Source of the DNA: Letharia columbiana
Lineage: Eukaryota > Ascomycota > Lecanoromycetes > Lecanorales > Parmeliaceae
Assembly (NCBI RefSeq): GCF_014066305.1
Contig: NW_023501044.1
Location: 884,001-948,000 of the forward strand
Reading direction: 5' to 3'
DNA length: 64,000 bases
Every line of letters begins with the position of its first letter. Within the stretch, counting starts at the first letter, position 1. Below the pieces are notes generated by a model that was not told the DNA's origin, searched no databases, and saw only the letters and a list, made by a program, of their open reading frames with translations. A program made the translations under genes and the position numbers. Below, in pieces: positions 10,563-22,592 of the stretch.

Positions 10563-11487
10563 GTGTCCGACTTTACTGATAGCGATACCGTCTTCAAGAG
10601 TATCAGAGAGTACACCATCTCAGGACGAGTGCTGGCCCACTTTACAAAGCGATTCGTGATATTCATCGATTTCTACATTGGTAAACATTATAAGAAATTA
10701 CGACATCTTGTGAAAAACACTACACAGCAACTCCGTTATCCAATGTCAATGAACGGATAAAATTGTCTAGAACACTTCTCCGAGCAGTGGAGAACTACTT
10801 TCTTGATCGTTGAACAAAAGCTGTTTGAGAAGCGGCGGTTGAGCATCGAAAGAGGTTGTGAAGAGCGCGTACCGTCATTCATTACATAGGGAAGTCAAAT
10901 ACTCACAGGATATTACTGAGGCTGTGACTGTCGAACAAGTATTTAATATTGACTTTTTGATTCTCCTTATTTGATAATAGTAAACATACCCCGTGATTCT
11001 TGGGTTCATATTTTTAGTATTCTCATTACCACGATCCTGCCATCGCTGTAGCTGGTTAAAGCCAATCTATTTCGAGCTCGAATTCTTGGTAATTTGATTT
11101 ACATTGCACTTGTGTCAACGGGACAAACGATGTTACATCAATAGCCACATACACGTTCCTTCGAATGTAGCTAGATCAACCCCCTAGAATCCACGTCGTT
11201 CAACAGATTTCCAATGAAGTACCACATATACACCGTATCGAAAGGTCTCCTTTGCACTAGTCAGCAGATGGAAACGTACGGATCTAAGGTGTCTTGTACC
11301 GTCGGAGGATCTGGCATCACGTTTGAAGGCTGTTGCCGGTCACGCAAGAGAGGACTTCGAAAGTCTTCGTAGTGACACGTTTGTTTTGACTTGCCTTTCG
11401 GTATTTCTTGGCTTCAGTCGAAGATGGCGTGGGGGTAGAAATGGACTATCTATGTTATCAGCTATATTTCGATATGGAGGCAGACTG
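10563..11487. other. Normal-composition intergenic region
   Basis: No frame of convincing length or family. It lies downstream of the minus-strand ORF at 11488-12390 and would contain its 3' UTR and terminator. AATAAA-like signals are not obvious close to the stop. Confidence 0.5.
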
Positions 11488-12390
11488 CTAAAAGACTGAC
11501 GGGTATGATTTCAAGTTCTTCTTCTGCGCTGCGCTTTTTGCCGCGAGGAGCGCCCTTCGATAATTTAGGGAACTGTTCGCTGTCAGTAACAGCCCTTTGA
11601 TAGCCAAGCCAAAAGACGAAGGAAATACCGCGGACGAGCATGAGGTCGAAGGGGCTGACGGCAATAGAACTTCTTCGTGGGCTCCTGAGGTGTCAGGGAA
11701 TGAAGACAGCCAGATTCCTACCCTCGTGGCATCTCCTGGTGTGGAAGAAGAGAGTTGCGCGTTGCTGAGCGGACTGCTAAAGTCATTATCGCTTGAAGGT
11801 GACTGGTTGTAGTCTTGGCTGTATTCTGCAATCAGTGACGCGATCTTGTCGAACTCGTCTTTGGTATACAAGCGCTTTTGCAAGCCGTACAGAACTTTCT
11901 CATTCAACTCCTCGGGTTCTAAAAACTTCTTCACGACCTTGCCATCCCAGTGGTCATCGCTGAAATATTCAAAGCCCCGCGAGTACCTCGCGTTGCGGAT
12001 CTCAGATTGTCCAGCCCTTATTGGGATTAGGTCACCGTCATATCCTATTAGGTCCTTGATCTGGCGCGTGAAATTCTTTGCGAAACTTCGAATGGAATTT
12101 TTGAAGAATTTACGCGCCTCCATGGGTTTTGTTGTATCCTCAAGACCACAACCAGCGAAGAAATGCTCTAGGGATGGTCCCCCAACTTTGGGGACGAAGT
12201 TGTTCATGTAGAAGACTTGATTCTCGTACATCCATTTGATCAAGTGTACCTTCACTTCCCTGGGTAGTTCGTATCTTTTTGAGCGATCCTCCTCCTTCTC
12301 GTAGTGGAGCTCTTCAGTCCCCCACATATTCGTAAAAGTAACCCTTGTACTAGTGTCCACTCCATTCTCGCTAAGACTTTGGTTCGTCAT
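11488..12390 (-). CDS. Hypothetical protein, 300 codons, unrecognised
   Basis: The only credible intact gene of the window. I chose the ATG at 12388-12390. The same frame opens further upstream only through a TTG at 12490-12492 preceded directly by TGA. Residues 1-40 are polar; no signal peptide or membrane helix is visible. Residues 41-190 look like a folded, charged, aromatic-rich domain: LPREVKVHLIKWMYENQVFY at 42-61, HFFAGCGLED at 76-85, RKFFKNSIRSFAKNF at 93-107, YFSDDHWDGKVVKKFL at 142-157. Residues 191-270 are serine-rich and probably disordered. The C-terminus is basic (RRALLAAKSAAQKK). I do not recognise the family. Base composition is normal, with no RIP. A 67-bp-arm palindrome sits 43 bp upstream of the ATG, so the promoter or a first exon may have been rearranged. 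The serine-rich part could also be an unspliced intron. It could be a lineage-specific gene or cargo of an unidentified mobile element. Confidence 0.55.
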   Translation of the reverse strand: MTNQSLSENGVDTSTRVTFTNMWGTEELHYEKEEDRSKRYELPREVKVHLIKWMYENQVFYMNNFVPKVGGPSLEHFFAGCGLEDTTKPMEARKFFKNSIRSFAKNFTRQIKDLIGYDGDLIPIRAGQSEIRNARYSRGFEYFSDDHWDGKVVKKFLEPEELNEKVLYGLQKRLYTKDEFDKIASLIAEYSQDYNQSPSSDNDFSSPLSNAQLSSSTPGDATRVGIWLSSFPDTSGAHEEVLLPSAPSTSCSSAVFPSSFGLAIKGLLLTANSSLNYRRALLAAKSAAQKKNLKSYPSVF

Positions 12391-12432
12391 GGTAATCGGA
12401 TAGTATCTATCGATAGAATAAGGAACGTGCGT

Positions 12433-12588
12433 TCTACTCGTAGTATCCAGAAGTGAGTAACCTCGCTTAATAGCGCCGGGAGAGTTGACCAATCAAACTA
12501 CTTAGTTCACCGCGAAAATCGTAGTTTGATTGGTCAACTCTCCCGGCGCTCTTAAGCGAGGTTCTCACTTCTAGATACTACGAGTAGA
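12433..12588. repeat. Near-perfect palindrome, 67/68-bp arms, 21-bp spacer
   Basis: Left arm 12433-12500, spacer 12501-12521, right arm 12522-12588. Only about three differences, one of them an indel, separate the arms. The inner 29 bp (tagtttgattggtcaactct and on into cccggcgct) pair perfectly. It lies just upstream of the hypothetical gene on the minus strand and would form a long hairpin in any transcript starting beyond it. It could be the fused ends of a fold-back element or a scar of inverted-duplication repair. Confidence 0.9.
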
Positions 12589-12735
12589 AAGAAGCGAGAA
12601 CATGAGGTGAGAGGGGTGGGTGAAGTGAATTACGGAGCTCTGTACGAGTAATTTCGAGATGGAGTAGTTATTTAGTTCAATACCTCACTGTTATCAAATG
12701 CTTCCACATTCACCTTATCTCATAATTTCACATCT
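12589..12735. other. End of the normal-composition island
   Basis: Normal composition persists to about 12735, then TpA-rich, CpA-free sequence resumes. No gene. Confidence 0.5.
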
Positions 12736-12784
12736 TAGCAATAATTATTAAGATTACAGATACTATTCTAGCCATCTACGAAGA

Positions 12785-12928
12785 TATATAATCGTTCTAT
12801 ACTTATTATATAATAATTATATAACGAAAATAGCTATATAATCGTTATAAGACTATTATATAACGATTATATACTAGCTATATTAATTTAATCTAAATTA
12901 TATTATAATTATATAGTCGTTATATATT
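12785..12928. repeat. Cluster of irregular TATAATCGTTA units, cluster 1
   Basis: At least four copies of ATATAATCGTTAT or its complement ATAACGATTATAT, in both orientations. A second, denser cluster lies at 28196-28440. Confidence 0.6.
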
Positions 12929-14327
12929 AATTCTCTTATTATAAATTAGAAGTATTTATATAATTAAAGAGAAGAAGAAAGTTATTAATAGAGTAATCTA
13001 TCTTTAATATTATATAGAATATCTTAAAAATATATATCGCTATAAATATCGATATTTATAATTTATTAAAGTTTTTTATATATAGTTATATAGCTTAATA
13101 TTAATTATAGTATAAAATATTATAAAGTAAATATAAATAAATAAAAATCTATTTATAAAATATAGTATATATAGCCTTATATTACACTTACTCTTTATAC
13201 GAAAATATTCTTTAAAGCCTCTTATTACTTATTAATTATCTTATTTCCTATATTATTTAATACTTCGCCTATCTCTTTTATTAATTTTATCTTTAATACG
13301 AAGATATTTAAGTCTTTATTAATATTAATCTTTTAAGATTATTTTTTCTATATTAAATAAGATATAAGTCTTTTAAAATAACTATTTATACTTTAATTTT
13401 TAAATTCTATATATCTAATATAGAGTATTAAAGATATTTAAAAGATACTATTATATATATTTAAATAAATTAAAATTATATATATTTTAATAATAAAGAT
13501 AAATTAAATAAATAATAAATAATAAATTAGAGAAAAGTATTTAGATAAGAGCTATATTAGTATATATAAAACTCTCTAATAAATAATAATAGATTTATCT
13601 TTTATATTTTAGAAAATATAATCTTATTAAGCTAATATCCTCGAAATTTATAGCGTTAATATTAAATTTAAAAATCATTTTAAATTATAAATTATTAAAA
13701 TTAATATAAATCTTTTTTTAATATTCGCGAATATATATAAGTTCGATAGATATATTAATTATATATCTGTTATCGAATTAATTTATAATTATATTTATCT
13801 AAGCGCTACTATTAAAATCTATCTCTTTTAAATTTTATAAAAACTTTATATATATTATTTAATATCCTTATATATTAAATAATTAATCTTTATATCTAGA
13901 AATATTATTTAAATAAATAAATAAATTTATATATATATTAAATAGATAAATTAGAAAATATCGTCTATAGAGTATATTTAATTCTATTATTACTATACTC
14001 TTATTTTTCTTTATTTTTTTTAATTTTTTTAACTTTCTCTTATTAAAGTTAATTTTTTTTAACTTTAATATTTATAATTAGCTTTTATTATAAAATTAGC
14101 TAGCTTTATTATTATTTAATATTAAAATAATAATAAAATTATTATAACTTCTCTTCTTTACACTAATCTCCTTATTATTATTATCTCTATTTCTTATATT
14201 ATTTATTAAAATCTTTAATATACTCTCTAATATATAAGAAGTTATAATTTTTATAGATAAAAGATTTAATATACGCGTTATATTAAAAATATATTTTATA
14301 AAAATAGTTTATAGAGTAAATTCTTAA

Positions 14328-14375
14328 GATAGACTATAAGATAGATTATAAGATAGATTATAAGATAGATTATAA
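14328..14375. repeat. 12-bp tandem array, four units
   Basis: gatagattataa repeated four times, the first unit with one C (gatagactataa). A partial unit follows. Confidence 0.85.
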
Positions 14376-16000
14376 GATAAATATCGAGGTTTACTTTATA
14401 ATAGATTTTAGAAAAGATTTCGAGATAAAGAATTGCGAAGTTACTATCTTTATACTATTTATAATAAACTTTTTTAAAAACTTAGATTTAATTATAATCT
14501 ATATTAAATAAATTAAATTTAAAAAAAATATAAAAATATAAATTTTATATAAATTATTAAAAACTATAAATTAATTATTTTTACTTTTAAAATCTTTATC
14601 TAGTAATCTCTTATATTACTATATATTATAAGATAATATAATTTTTATTAATTTATCTTAAGAACTATCTTTATTCTATATAAGCTTTCTATTTAAAATA
14701 ATTTATTTAATTTTCTAAACTTTAAATTTATTATTAATTATTAAAATCTATTAAAAGATTTATTATAAAAACTATTTAATTATTATATATAAGTCTAAAT
14801 AATTAATATTAATATAAATTAGAGAATATAAAAATTATAAAAATATAATTTAGAGATTAAAATAAATAATATTAGCCTTCTTATTTTAACTAACTATATT
14901 TAAAAAAAAGCTATTTTAAAGATTATTAAAATATCTTAATATTTATTTTAATCTATATAAGAATATATAAACCTCTTATATTATAATTATTTATAAAAAA
15001 AAATTTAAATTATAGAAAAGATAAATAAATTTTAATAATAGCTCTATTTACTCTCTTTTAGAGTACTTACTTTACTTTCTTTATTATATTATTTATCTTA
15101 CTTTTACTTTAATTATCTTAATTATCTATATATATTAAATCTTATTATTACTTATCTATTAAAGACTTTTATAATTAAATTATTACTTTATTTTATATAT
15201 TTAAATCCTTATATAGAGTATTAATTAAAAATATTTATTTATTAAAGATTATTATAATAATATTTCTACTTTATCTTATATATTTAAAATCTTATATAAA
15301 TTATTAATTATTTATTATAATATCTATAATAAGTATAAACTCTAAGATTATATAATTATAAGTTAATAATAAATTATAAAATAATCTTAACTTCGTTAAT
15401 ATAGCGAAATTAAAAAACTTTATTAATAATTAATTTTTTAAATCTTACTTTAATTAATATATAAAAATATATATTTATTCTTAATAAGTCTAGACTTTTA
15501 GAAGTAATAATTTATAAATAAGAGGCTTTAATTTATAGATAATTAAATAATATTTATTTTAAAAGAAGTAATCTAGCGATAATAAGTTTTTTTTTTAATT
15601 TCTAATAAGATTAAATAGAATAATATTAATTACTATGTGTATATAATATATAATCTCTAAAAAAGTAATTATAATAATATTTAAAGAATCTTCTATAATA
15701 AAGATTTAGATAAAAGTTAGATATATAATTACCTTTAAACTTTAATATAATATATCGAATATAATTAAATATCTTTTAAAAAGAAAGATTCTTATAAGTA
15801 TTTATTTTATAAAAGATTTTTATTATTATTAACTAAACTAAGCTAATTAAAAATAAATCGAATAAAATATTTAATTTAAATAGAGTATCTAATCTAAATA
15901 GATTACTTAAGCTAGTTAATTAATAATTATTTTATTAATAACTACTCTAATGACTTAGATAATTACTTAATCTAATAATATTATTAATTTAAAAAATTAC

Positions 16001-16060
16001 TTATTTAATAATTTATCTAATAATTTATTTAATAATTTATCTAATAACTTATCTAATAAC
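16001..16060. repeat. 12-bp tandem array, five units
   Basis: ttatctaataat-type units alternating with ttatttaataat. The 12-bp period keeps frame and would encode a tetrapeptide repeat if this was once coding. Confidence 0.8.
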
Positions 16061-19000
16061 TCTAATAAAGATAAAATAATTCGATCTTATAATATTAAAA
16101 TTAAATTTAATAAAAACTTGAATAACGAAGCTAATAAACTATCTATAATTAATTTTAAAAATAAAGATATTAACTTCTATTTTAACTCGTTAAAAATATT
16201 TATTAATATTAAATATATAGCGAAGAAAAATAATTTAATAATATTTAATCTTAATAAGTATTTTTAATAAATCTAATTAATTAATTAGCTAATTAAAAAT
16301 AATAGTAATATTATAATATTATAAAAGATTATAAATTATATAATGGATTTTAATTATTAAATAAATATAAAATCTTAAATATAAATAATATAGATTATAA
16401 ATAACTTTAAGAAAGATATAATTATTTATTAGTTCTTTATAGATAAGATTATTAAAGCCTTTAATCTAAAGTAATAATACTTTAATAAAATTAACTATTA
16501 AAAAGAGAATCTTAAAGCCTTCTACGATATACTTAATATCCCTTAAAATAAAGATAATACTATTCTTTATATATTAGAAATATTTTTATTCTCTAGACTT
16601 ATATTCTAATAATCTATTAATATAAAAGCGCTAATTAATTTTTATTAAGATAAATATACTTAAAAATATATTTTAGTAGATATTATAGATCTAAATAAAA
16701 TCTAAATAATAATCTATTACTTAATAAAAATATATACTTTACTTTCTATTCTATATTCGCCTTATTAGACTATTAAAGTTCTACTATCGAAGTCTTTTAC
16801 GAAGCCTCTTACTAACTATATTAAATCGTATATATATTTAAAAATATAAATCCGAATAATCGCTAGCGCGTAAAACCTTTTTAATTATAATATCTATATA
16901 TCTTCTAAATTAATAAATATATATATTCCACCTTATTATATTTAAATTTTTTAAAATATATAAATATTATAAAGACTATTATCGTTATATATTTATTATA
17001 TATAATATAAATTTTAAAGAATAACTTAGAAAGTAATATCTAATCTTTTAAAACTCGAAAATTAATATTAATATTATTATAATAACTATTTTAAATATAT
17101 AATTAGATAAATATAACTTAAAAAAATAGCGAATTTAATTAAAGAATAATCTTAAGATAATTAAAAGATAAATTAATAAGACTAATATAATATTATAATC
17201 TAATTAATTATATAATCTTAAAAAATATTTTAAAATTATTATTATAAATAAAGCGTAATTATTAAAGTCTTTAGTTATTTAAGATACTCTCGCGTTATAA
17301 TAATTAAAAATATAAATATATATTATAATATTAATAATATTAATATTAAATAAAATTATCGACTAAGTCGGCTATATAGTATTTATTAAATATTTTAATA
17401 TAAATAATTAGTAGAAAGAGAACTCTTTATATAATATATATTTTATTATAAATTTAAATTTATTTAATATTCTAGATAATTATTTAGCTATAAAACTATA
17501 TCTAATATAACGAGCTTATAAAGATTAAATTTAATAAATAAATATAGATTTAATAACTAAAGATAGATATCTTACTTAAATCTAAAAATATATTCTACTT
17601 TAATAAATTTATTTTAATTATATTTCTTTTAAAAGAAACTCTTATATTAAAGAATATCTATTAAGAGTTAAAGCTATTATAATTAATTATAACTATAATA
17701 ATAATAAGATTAAGCGCTATAAGATAATAGAAAATAAGATTAAATAAATTAATATTATTATAAAATCTAATTTAAAGAAATAAAAAAAGTCTTAATAGTT
17801 TTTAATTATATATTATAAGTTTATAATATTAATTATATAACTAAAGCTTTCAAATTTAGATAATAAAGTTAATCTAAAAACTATAAATTTTAAATCGATA
17901 TTTTAAAATAGATTTTTCTTTATAAATTAATTTAATATTATAAATATAGATTTATTAAATCTAATTTTTTATCTTTAATAGCTATTAAAGAAAGTATTAA
18001 AGATTAAAGCTTTATTATAAAATATTCGTAATTAAGTAAATATTAATATTTACTTTATCTCTATATATCTCTATAGTCTTCTATAAAAGACTTCTTTTAT
18101 ATAAAATAATCTATTATAAAAGTTTATTATAAAAGTAAATTATATATATAATTTTAAGCGAATATTAATTACTTTTATTATATAGATAGTATAAGATTAA
18201 AAAAAGATTTTAATATAATATTAATTACTCGTAGTAATTATTCTACTCTATATCATTTTTAGAATACTTTAAATTAAAATTATTATATTAACGATATTTT
18301 AAAAAAGAAATAAAAGAGATTATATTATTAATATATTTAATAACTATAATAAGAAAACTATAATCTATATTATAATCTATATTATTAAATTTATTAGACT
18401 AAATATATAAAAGCGTTATTATTAAATTTATATAATTAAATTTATATATAATCTCGATATTTTATAATAAGCTCTTAATCGTATTTATCGATTTAAGAAT
18501 TTTTTCGATATTATTTATCTATATAAATACTTTATAAAAAATACTTTTAATAATTATATAGTATAAATAAATATTAAAAAGATAATTTCGAAAATTATAA
18601 TTTATTTTAATTTTTAAATTTTTTATAAAGATAATAATAGTAAAGAAGAATTTAATATCGAAGATTAGATAATTAAGAATAGAGAATTAATAAGATTAAA
18701 AGATTTAAATATAAATACTAATAAGAATAATAAGATTATAAAACCTTTAATAGTATATAAGTTATTATATTATATCTTAATAGTAATAAAAAAAGAGAAG
18801 GTTAAGCTATAAATATATATATTCTATTATAAAAAACTTTTAATCTAATTAATAATCTAAGTAAGCAATAATCTTCTTCGTAGTCTTCTCCGCAGCCTTC
18901 TTCGTAGTCTTATTTTTATTATATTATAATATTCTTATTCTCTATAAATAAGTATTTTTAATAATATCTTTAATAATATAATTATATAATCTAATACTAC

Positions 19001-22000
19001 TATATATAGCGCTAGAAAAGACTTCTATAAGAAGTTATTTTATATATATAACCTTTAATAAAAAAACTATCTTATTTTATAGAAAACGCCTTAAAATATT
19101 ATTATAAATAAAATTAATTATAGCCTCTTATAGTCTCTTATAATCTTCTCTTAATATTATTACTTAATATATAATATATTATAAAAATATCTATATAATA
19201 ATTAACCTCTCTTAAAAATTATAAAATATATTAATTATTAATTTATTAATTATTAAGTATAAATTTCTAGAATTACTATAATCTACTTTTTAATAAATAT
19301 TTAATAATATTTAATAATACTTTATTACGACTAGCACTCTTAATATAAATATAATTATAAATTTTTACTTTTTAAGTATTTAATAATAAATTTAAAGAGC
19401 TTCTCGACTTATTAACTTTTATTAATATTATTATAAAATATATCTTCTAATTAAAATAAGTAGTCTTTTTAAGCTTATATAAATACTAATTTAATATTTA
19501 TAATTAACTATTTTTTTTATAATAGCTTTTTAATTAAAAATAGATAAATTATATATTCTTATCTAAGATCTTAATTATAATAAAGATTTTAATCTAGATC
19601 TTATCTTATCGAATCTCGCCTCTACTTTAAATATTACTTTATCTAAACTAATTTTAAAATCTTTATAATTTTAGAATAATAATATTAATAAGAATATTAT
19701 TACTAACTTTTTATTTTTAAAGATAGATATAAAATTAGCTAAAGACTTTAATAAAAATATATTTATAAATAATATAAAAAGAAATAAGTTATATTTTTCT
19801 AGAGAAGCGAAAAGTAATATAAATTTAAATAAGAATAATAAAGAATATAATAAAGAGTATAAATAAAGCGATAATAATAATAATAAGAACTTATTTATAA
19901 TATATCCTTACTATATATATTATTAATTCTAATTATATAATAATTATCTAATAAGATATTTTATATATTTTTAGATTTATAGCTTTTTATACTTTTTTAA
20001 TATTTTAAAAATCTTAAATCTAATAGTAAAAGTAAGACTAGAAATAAATAATCTCTATCTTTATCTCTATTACTATCTTTATCTTTATCTTCATTAAGAT
20101 ACTCTCTATCTTATACCCCTTTATTCGAGACCTCTCTATTATTATCTACTCTCTTCTATAAAATTATTTATTAATTAATAAATAAAAAAATATTTTCTTC
20201 TTTTCTATATCTAGTATTTAGATTATAATTTAAAAAATTAAAAAATATAAAAGCGAAGTATATTAAACTAAGAGAAATTCTTTAATTATTATAATCTTCT
20301 ATAAATAATAATAATAAGAATAATTATTTAAACTTCGTATAAATACTTTTATTTAAACTTAATATACTAAAACGATAAATTCGCTAATATATATTATTAT
20401 TATAATTAATATAAAAGCCTTTATTAGTTATAATTGAGAAATAGCTATTATTTTTATAATATTAAAAGAAAACTTAATAATAAATAATTAAGTGTATAGT
20501 ATAATAGTATTAATATAATTTATTTAATTTAATTCGAATTATTCTTTTAGTTATAACGTTATAAAAGAAGATATTTTTCGAGATAATATATTATGTAAAT
20601 AAATTTATAAAGTTATAAAAATCTTAGATCTAAAATTTTTTTATATAAATAATATTAGAGAATATCTATTATATTCGAATTAATAATTTAATTATTCTTA
20701 ATAATATTATTAATATTAAAATAATATTATTTTATAAAATAAATTATATAATTTTTATAGATTAAGATTATTATATAAATATAATTATACTAAATAAGAT
20801 TATAATTATATTATAAATAATTATAAAGCGATAATCTATCTTAAAAATATTTAAATTAGATTTAAATATTAAATATAAACTTTTTTTATTAAAAGATCTT
20901 TTTATTAAATAGTCTTTAAATATAATTAATAGATATCTATTTATATATCTTAATTAGAAATATAATAAAGATAACGAAAAAGAAATAGTTTTTCTTAATA
21001 AATAAAAATATATTAGAAGGATTTTTAATTTTAGATCTTTAAGCGTATAATTTCTTTATTAGCTTTATTAAATTTATAGCGAATTAAAAATAACTTACTT
21101 TAATCGTTTAAAACTCGAGTTACTTACTATTAATCTATATAAATCTCTATTATATTTCTTATTTATTAATAATTTCGATATATATAAAAATATATACCGC
21201 GTCTTAAAAGTTTTTTATTTAATTTTTATTTATTTAGAGTATAATAAGCGAAGAAAGCTTATAAATATATTTATATTATTATTAAATTTTTATAATATAA
21301 AAATAGAAGATATAATAAAAGCTTTTAATAGATTTATTTAGAAATTAGATTAAGAGATATAATTAGATATTAATAAAGAGATAACTACTATTTAAATATT
21401 CGCTATTATATTTCTAAAAATATATTATAATATATTAATAATATAAACTTTATAAGATATAACGTAAGAATAAACTATCGAAGCTATTTCTATTTAAAAA
21501 AAGAGAAAAAAATCTAAACTTTAATATTATAAATAATAGAAGATATTATTAAAAAACTATTTAATAAAAAAAAATATAAATAGCTTAAATAATATAGATT
21601 TAAAAATATTTATTCGCGATATAGATATTTAATTAAAGATTTTATTAATTACGAAATTTATTTTAACCTTTAATCTTATATAATTATATTTTTATAATAT
21701 ATTTTACTCTAAATAAAGAGATTTAAATAAAATTCTATAAGATTTTCTTATAACTTTAATTCTTAATAAGCGCGATATATTAATATATCTAATTTTTTTT
21801 AAAACTTTTAATTTTCTTTAGAATAAAAGCGAATTTAAAGTTCGATATTCTATATCTAATTATAGTTATTTTCTAAAATAAAAAAAATTATAATTCTAGC
21901 GCTATTAATACTTCGAAGTTAAATAAAAATAAATTAATTCTATCTCTTATTTCTATAGATAATAATAAGTATTATAATTATTAAGTCTTCTCTACTTCGA

Positions 22001-22296
22001 GTAATAATAAAGATATTTAATATAATTACTTATTCTAATATATTAATTAATACTTAATACTATATTAAATTTAATTTTCTTTATTAATATATATTAAAAG
22101 CGTGTAAAATTTATTAAGATCTTATTATCTATAGAACTTCTATTACGATAAACTTTGATAAATTAAATTCGAATTTTAATTATAATAGAGAATTATTAGA
22201 TAAGATATTAAAGAAGATAATATTAAATAAGAATTATTCTAACTTCGAAGTTATTTCCTAGATACTATTAAAATGCAAAGTTAAAGAAAAATTAGT

Positions 22297-22326
22297 TAAA
22301 GAAAAGAAAAAGAAAAGAAAAGAAAA
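22297..22326. repeat. AAAAG microsatellite beside the YR element
   Basis: Six or so imperfect AAAAG units ending 27 bp before the left end of the tyrosine-recombinase retrotransposon. Confidence 0.8.
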
Positions 22327-22352
22327 TAGCAAGTTCGAGAAGCTTTTTAATC

Positions 22353-22519
22353 GTTATAGCTTAATTGGAGGCTAGTAAGGGAGAGGCATAGCACACACTT
22401 ATGACAGGATAGCCGAGATTGCCATATTGAAAGAGCCTTGAATAGGCGGTATCCCCCCCATTTCTTACTCTTCATTCTTATTCCTCTCGTCGCAAGAAGA
22501 GGTTTTTTGAACTTTTTTC
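22353..22519 (+). repeat. Split direct repeat A1 (left end of the YR element)
   Basis: Matches A2 at 26660-26826. It includes tatagcttaatt, aagagccttgaata, a seven-C run and ttcttattcctctcgt. A1 retains CA dinucleotides (for example catagcacacactt) where A2 shows TA. It also contains short pyrimidine and purine tracts that could serve in priming. Confidence 0.82.
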
Positions 22520-22592
22520 ATTTCCTGATATCAGACGAAAGCAATTTTTTATTTCAAAAATATATTATTCTTCTACTTATATCATTGTCATT

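Larger units (their letters stand above)
12736..22296. other. AT-rich RIP desert, unresolved transposon relics
   Basis: About 9.5 kb with almost no CpA or TpG and no intact frame. A plus-strand frame at about 16440-16920 has few stops apart from TAA/TAG where Gln or Trp could be expected, so an eroded transposon gene is likely there, but I could not assign it. Local repeats inside: irregular 11-bp units (12785-12928), a 12-bp array (14328-14375) and a 12-bp array (16001-16060). A CTTTAT-type low-complexity tract lies near 20050-20120. Confidence 0.6.

Noticed and set aside
10244..10666. Minus-strand frame of 140 codons across the minisatellite
   Set aside because: Much of it is translation of the 17-bp repeat; the remainder resembles no family.
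10440..10760. Plus-strand open frame of about 106 codons through the 17-bp array
   Set aside because: It exists because the 17-bp repeat happens to lack stops. Period 17 cycles through all frames and the product is a repeat artefact.
11597..12211. Plus-strand open frames opposite the hypothetical gene
   Set aside because: They are antisense shadows of the 300-codon frame with no independent support.
12391..12492. N-terminal extension of the minus-strand gene through a TTG start
   Set aside because: TTG is not a normal eukaryotic start, an in-frame TGA directly precedes it, and the extra codons lie in the palindrome.
12785..12928. Telomere or centromere satellite
   Set aside because: Units are irregular, bidirectional and short-ranged, and no TTAGGG-type repeat occurs.
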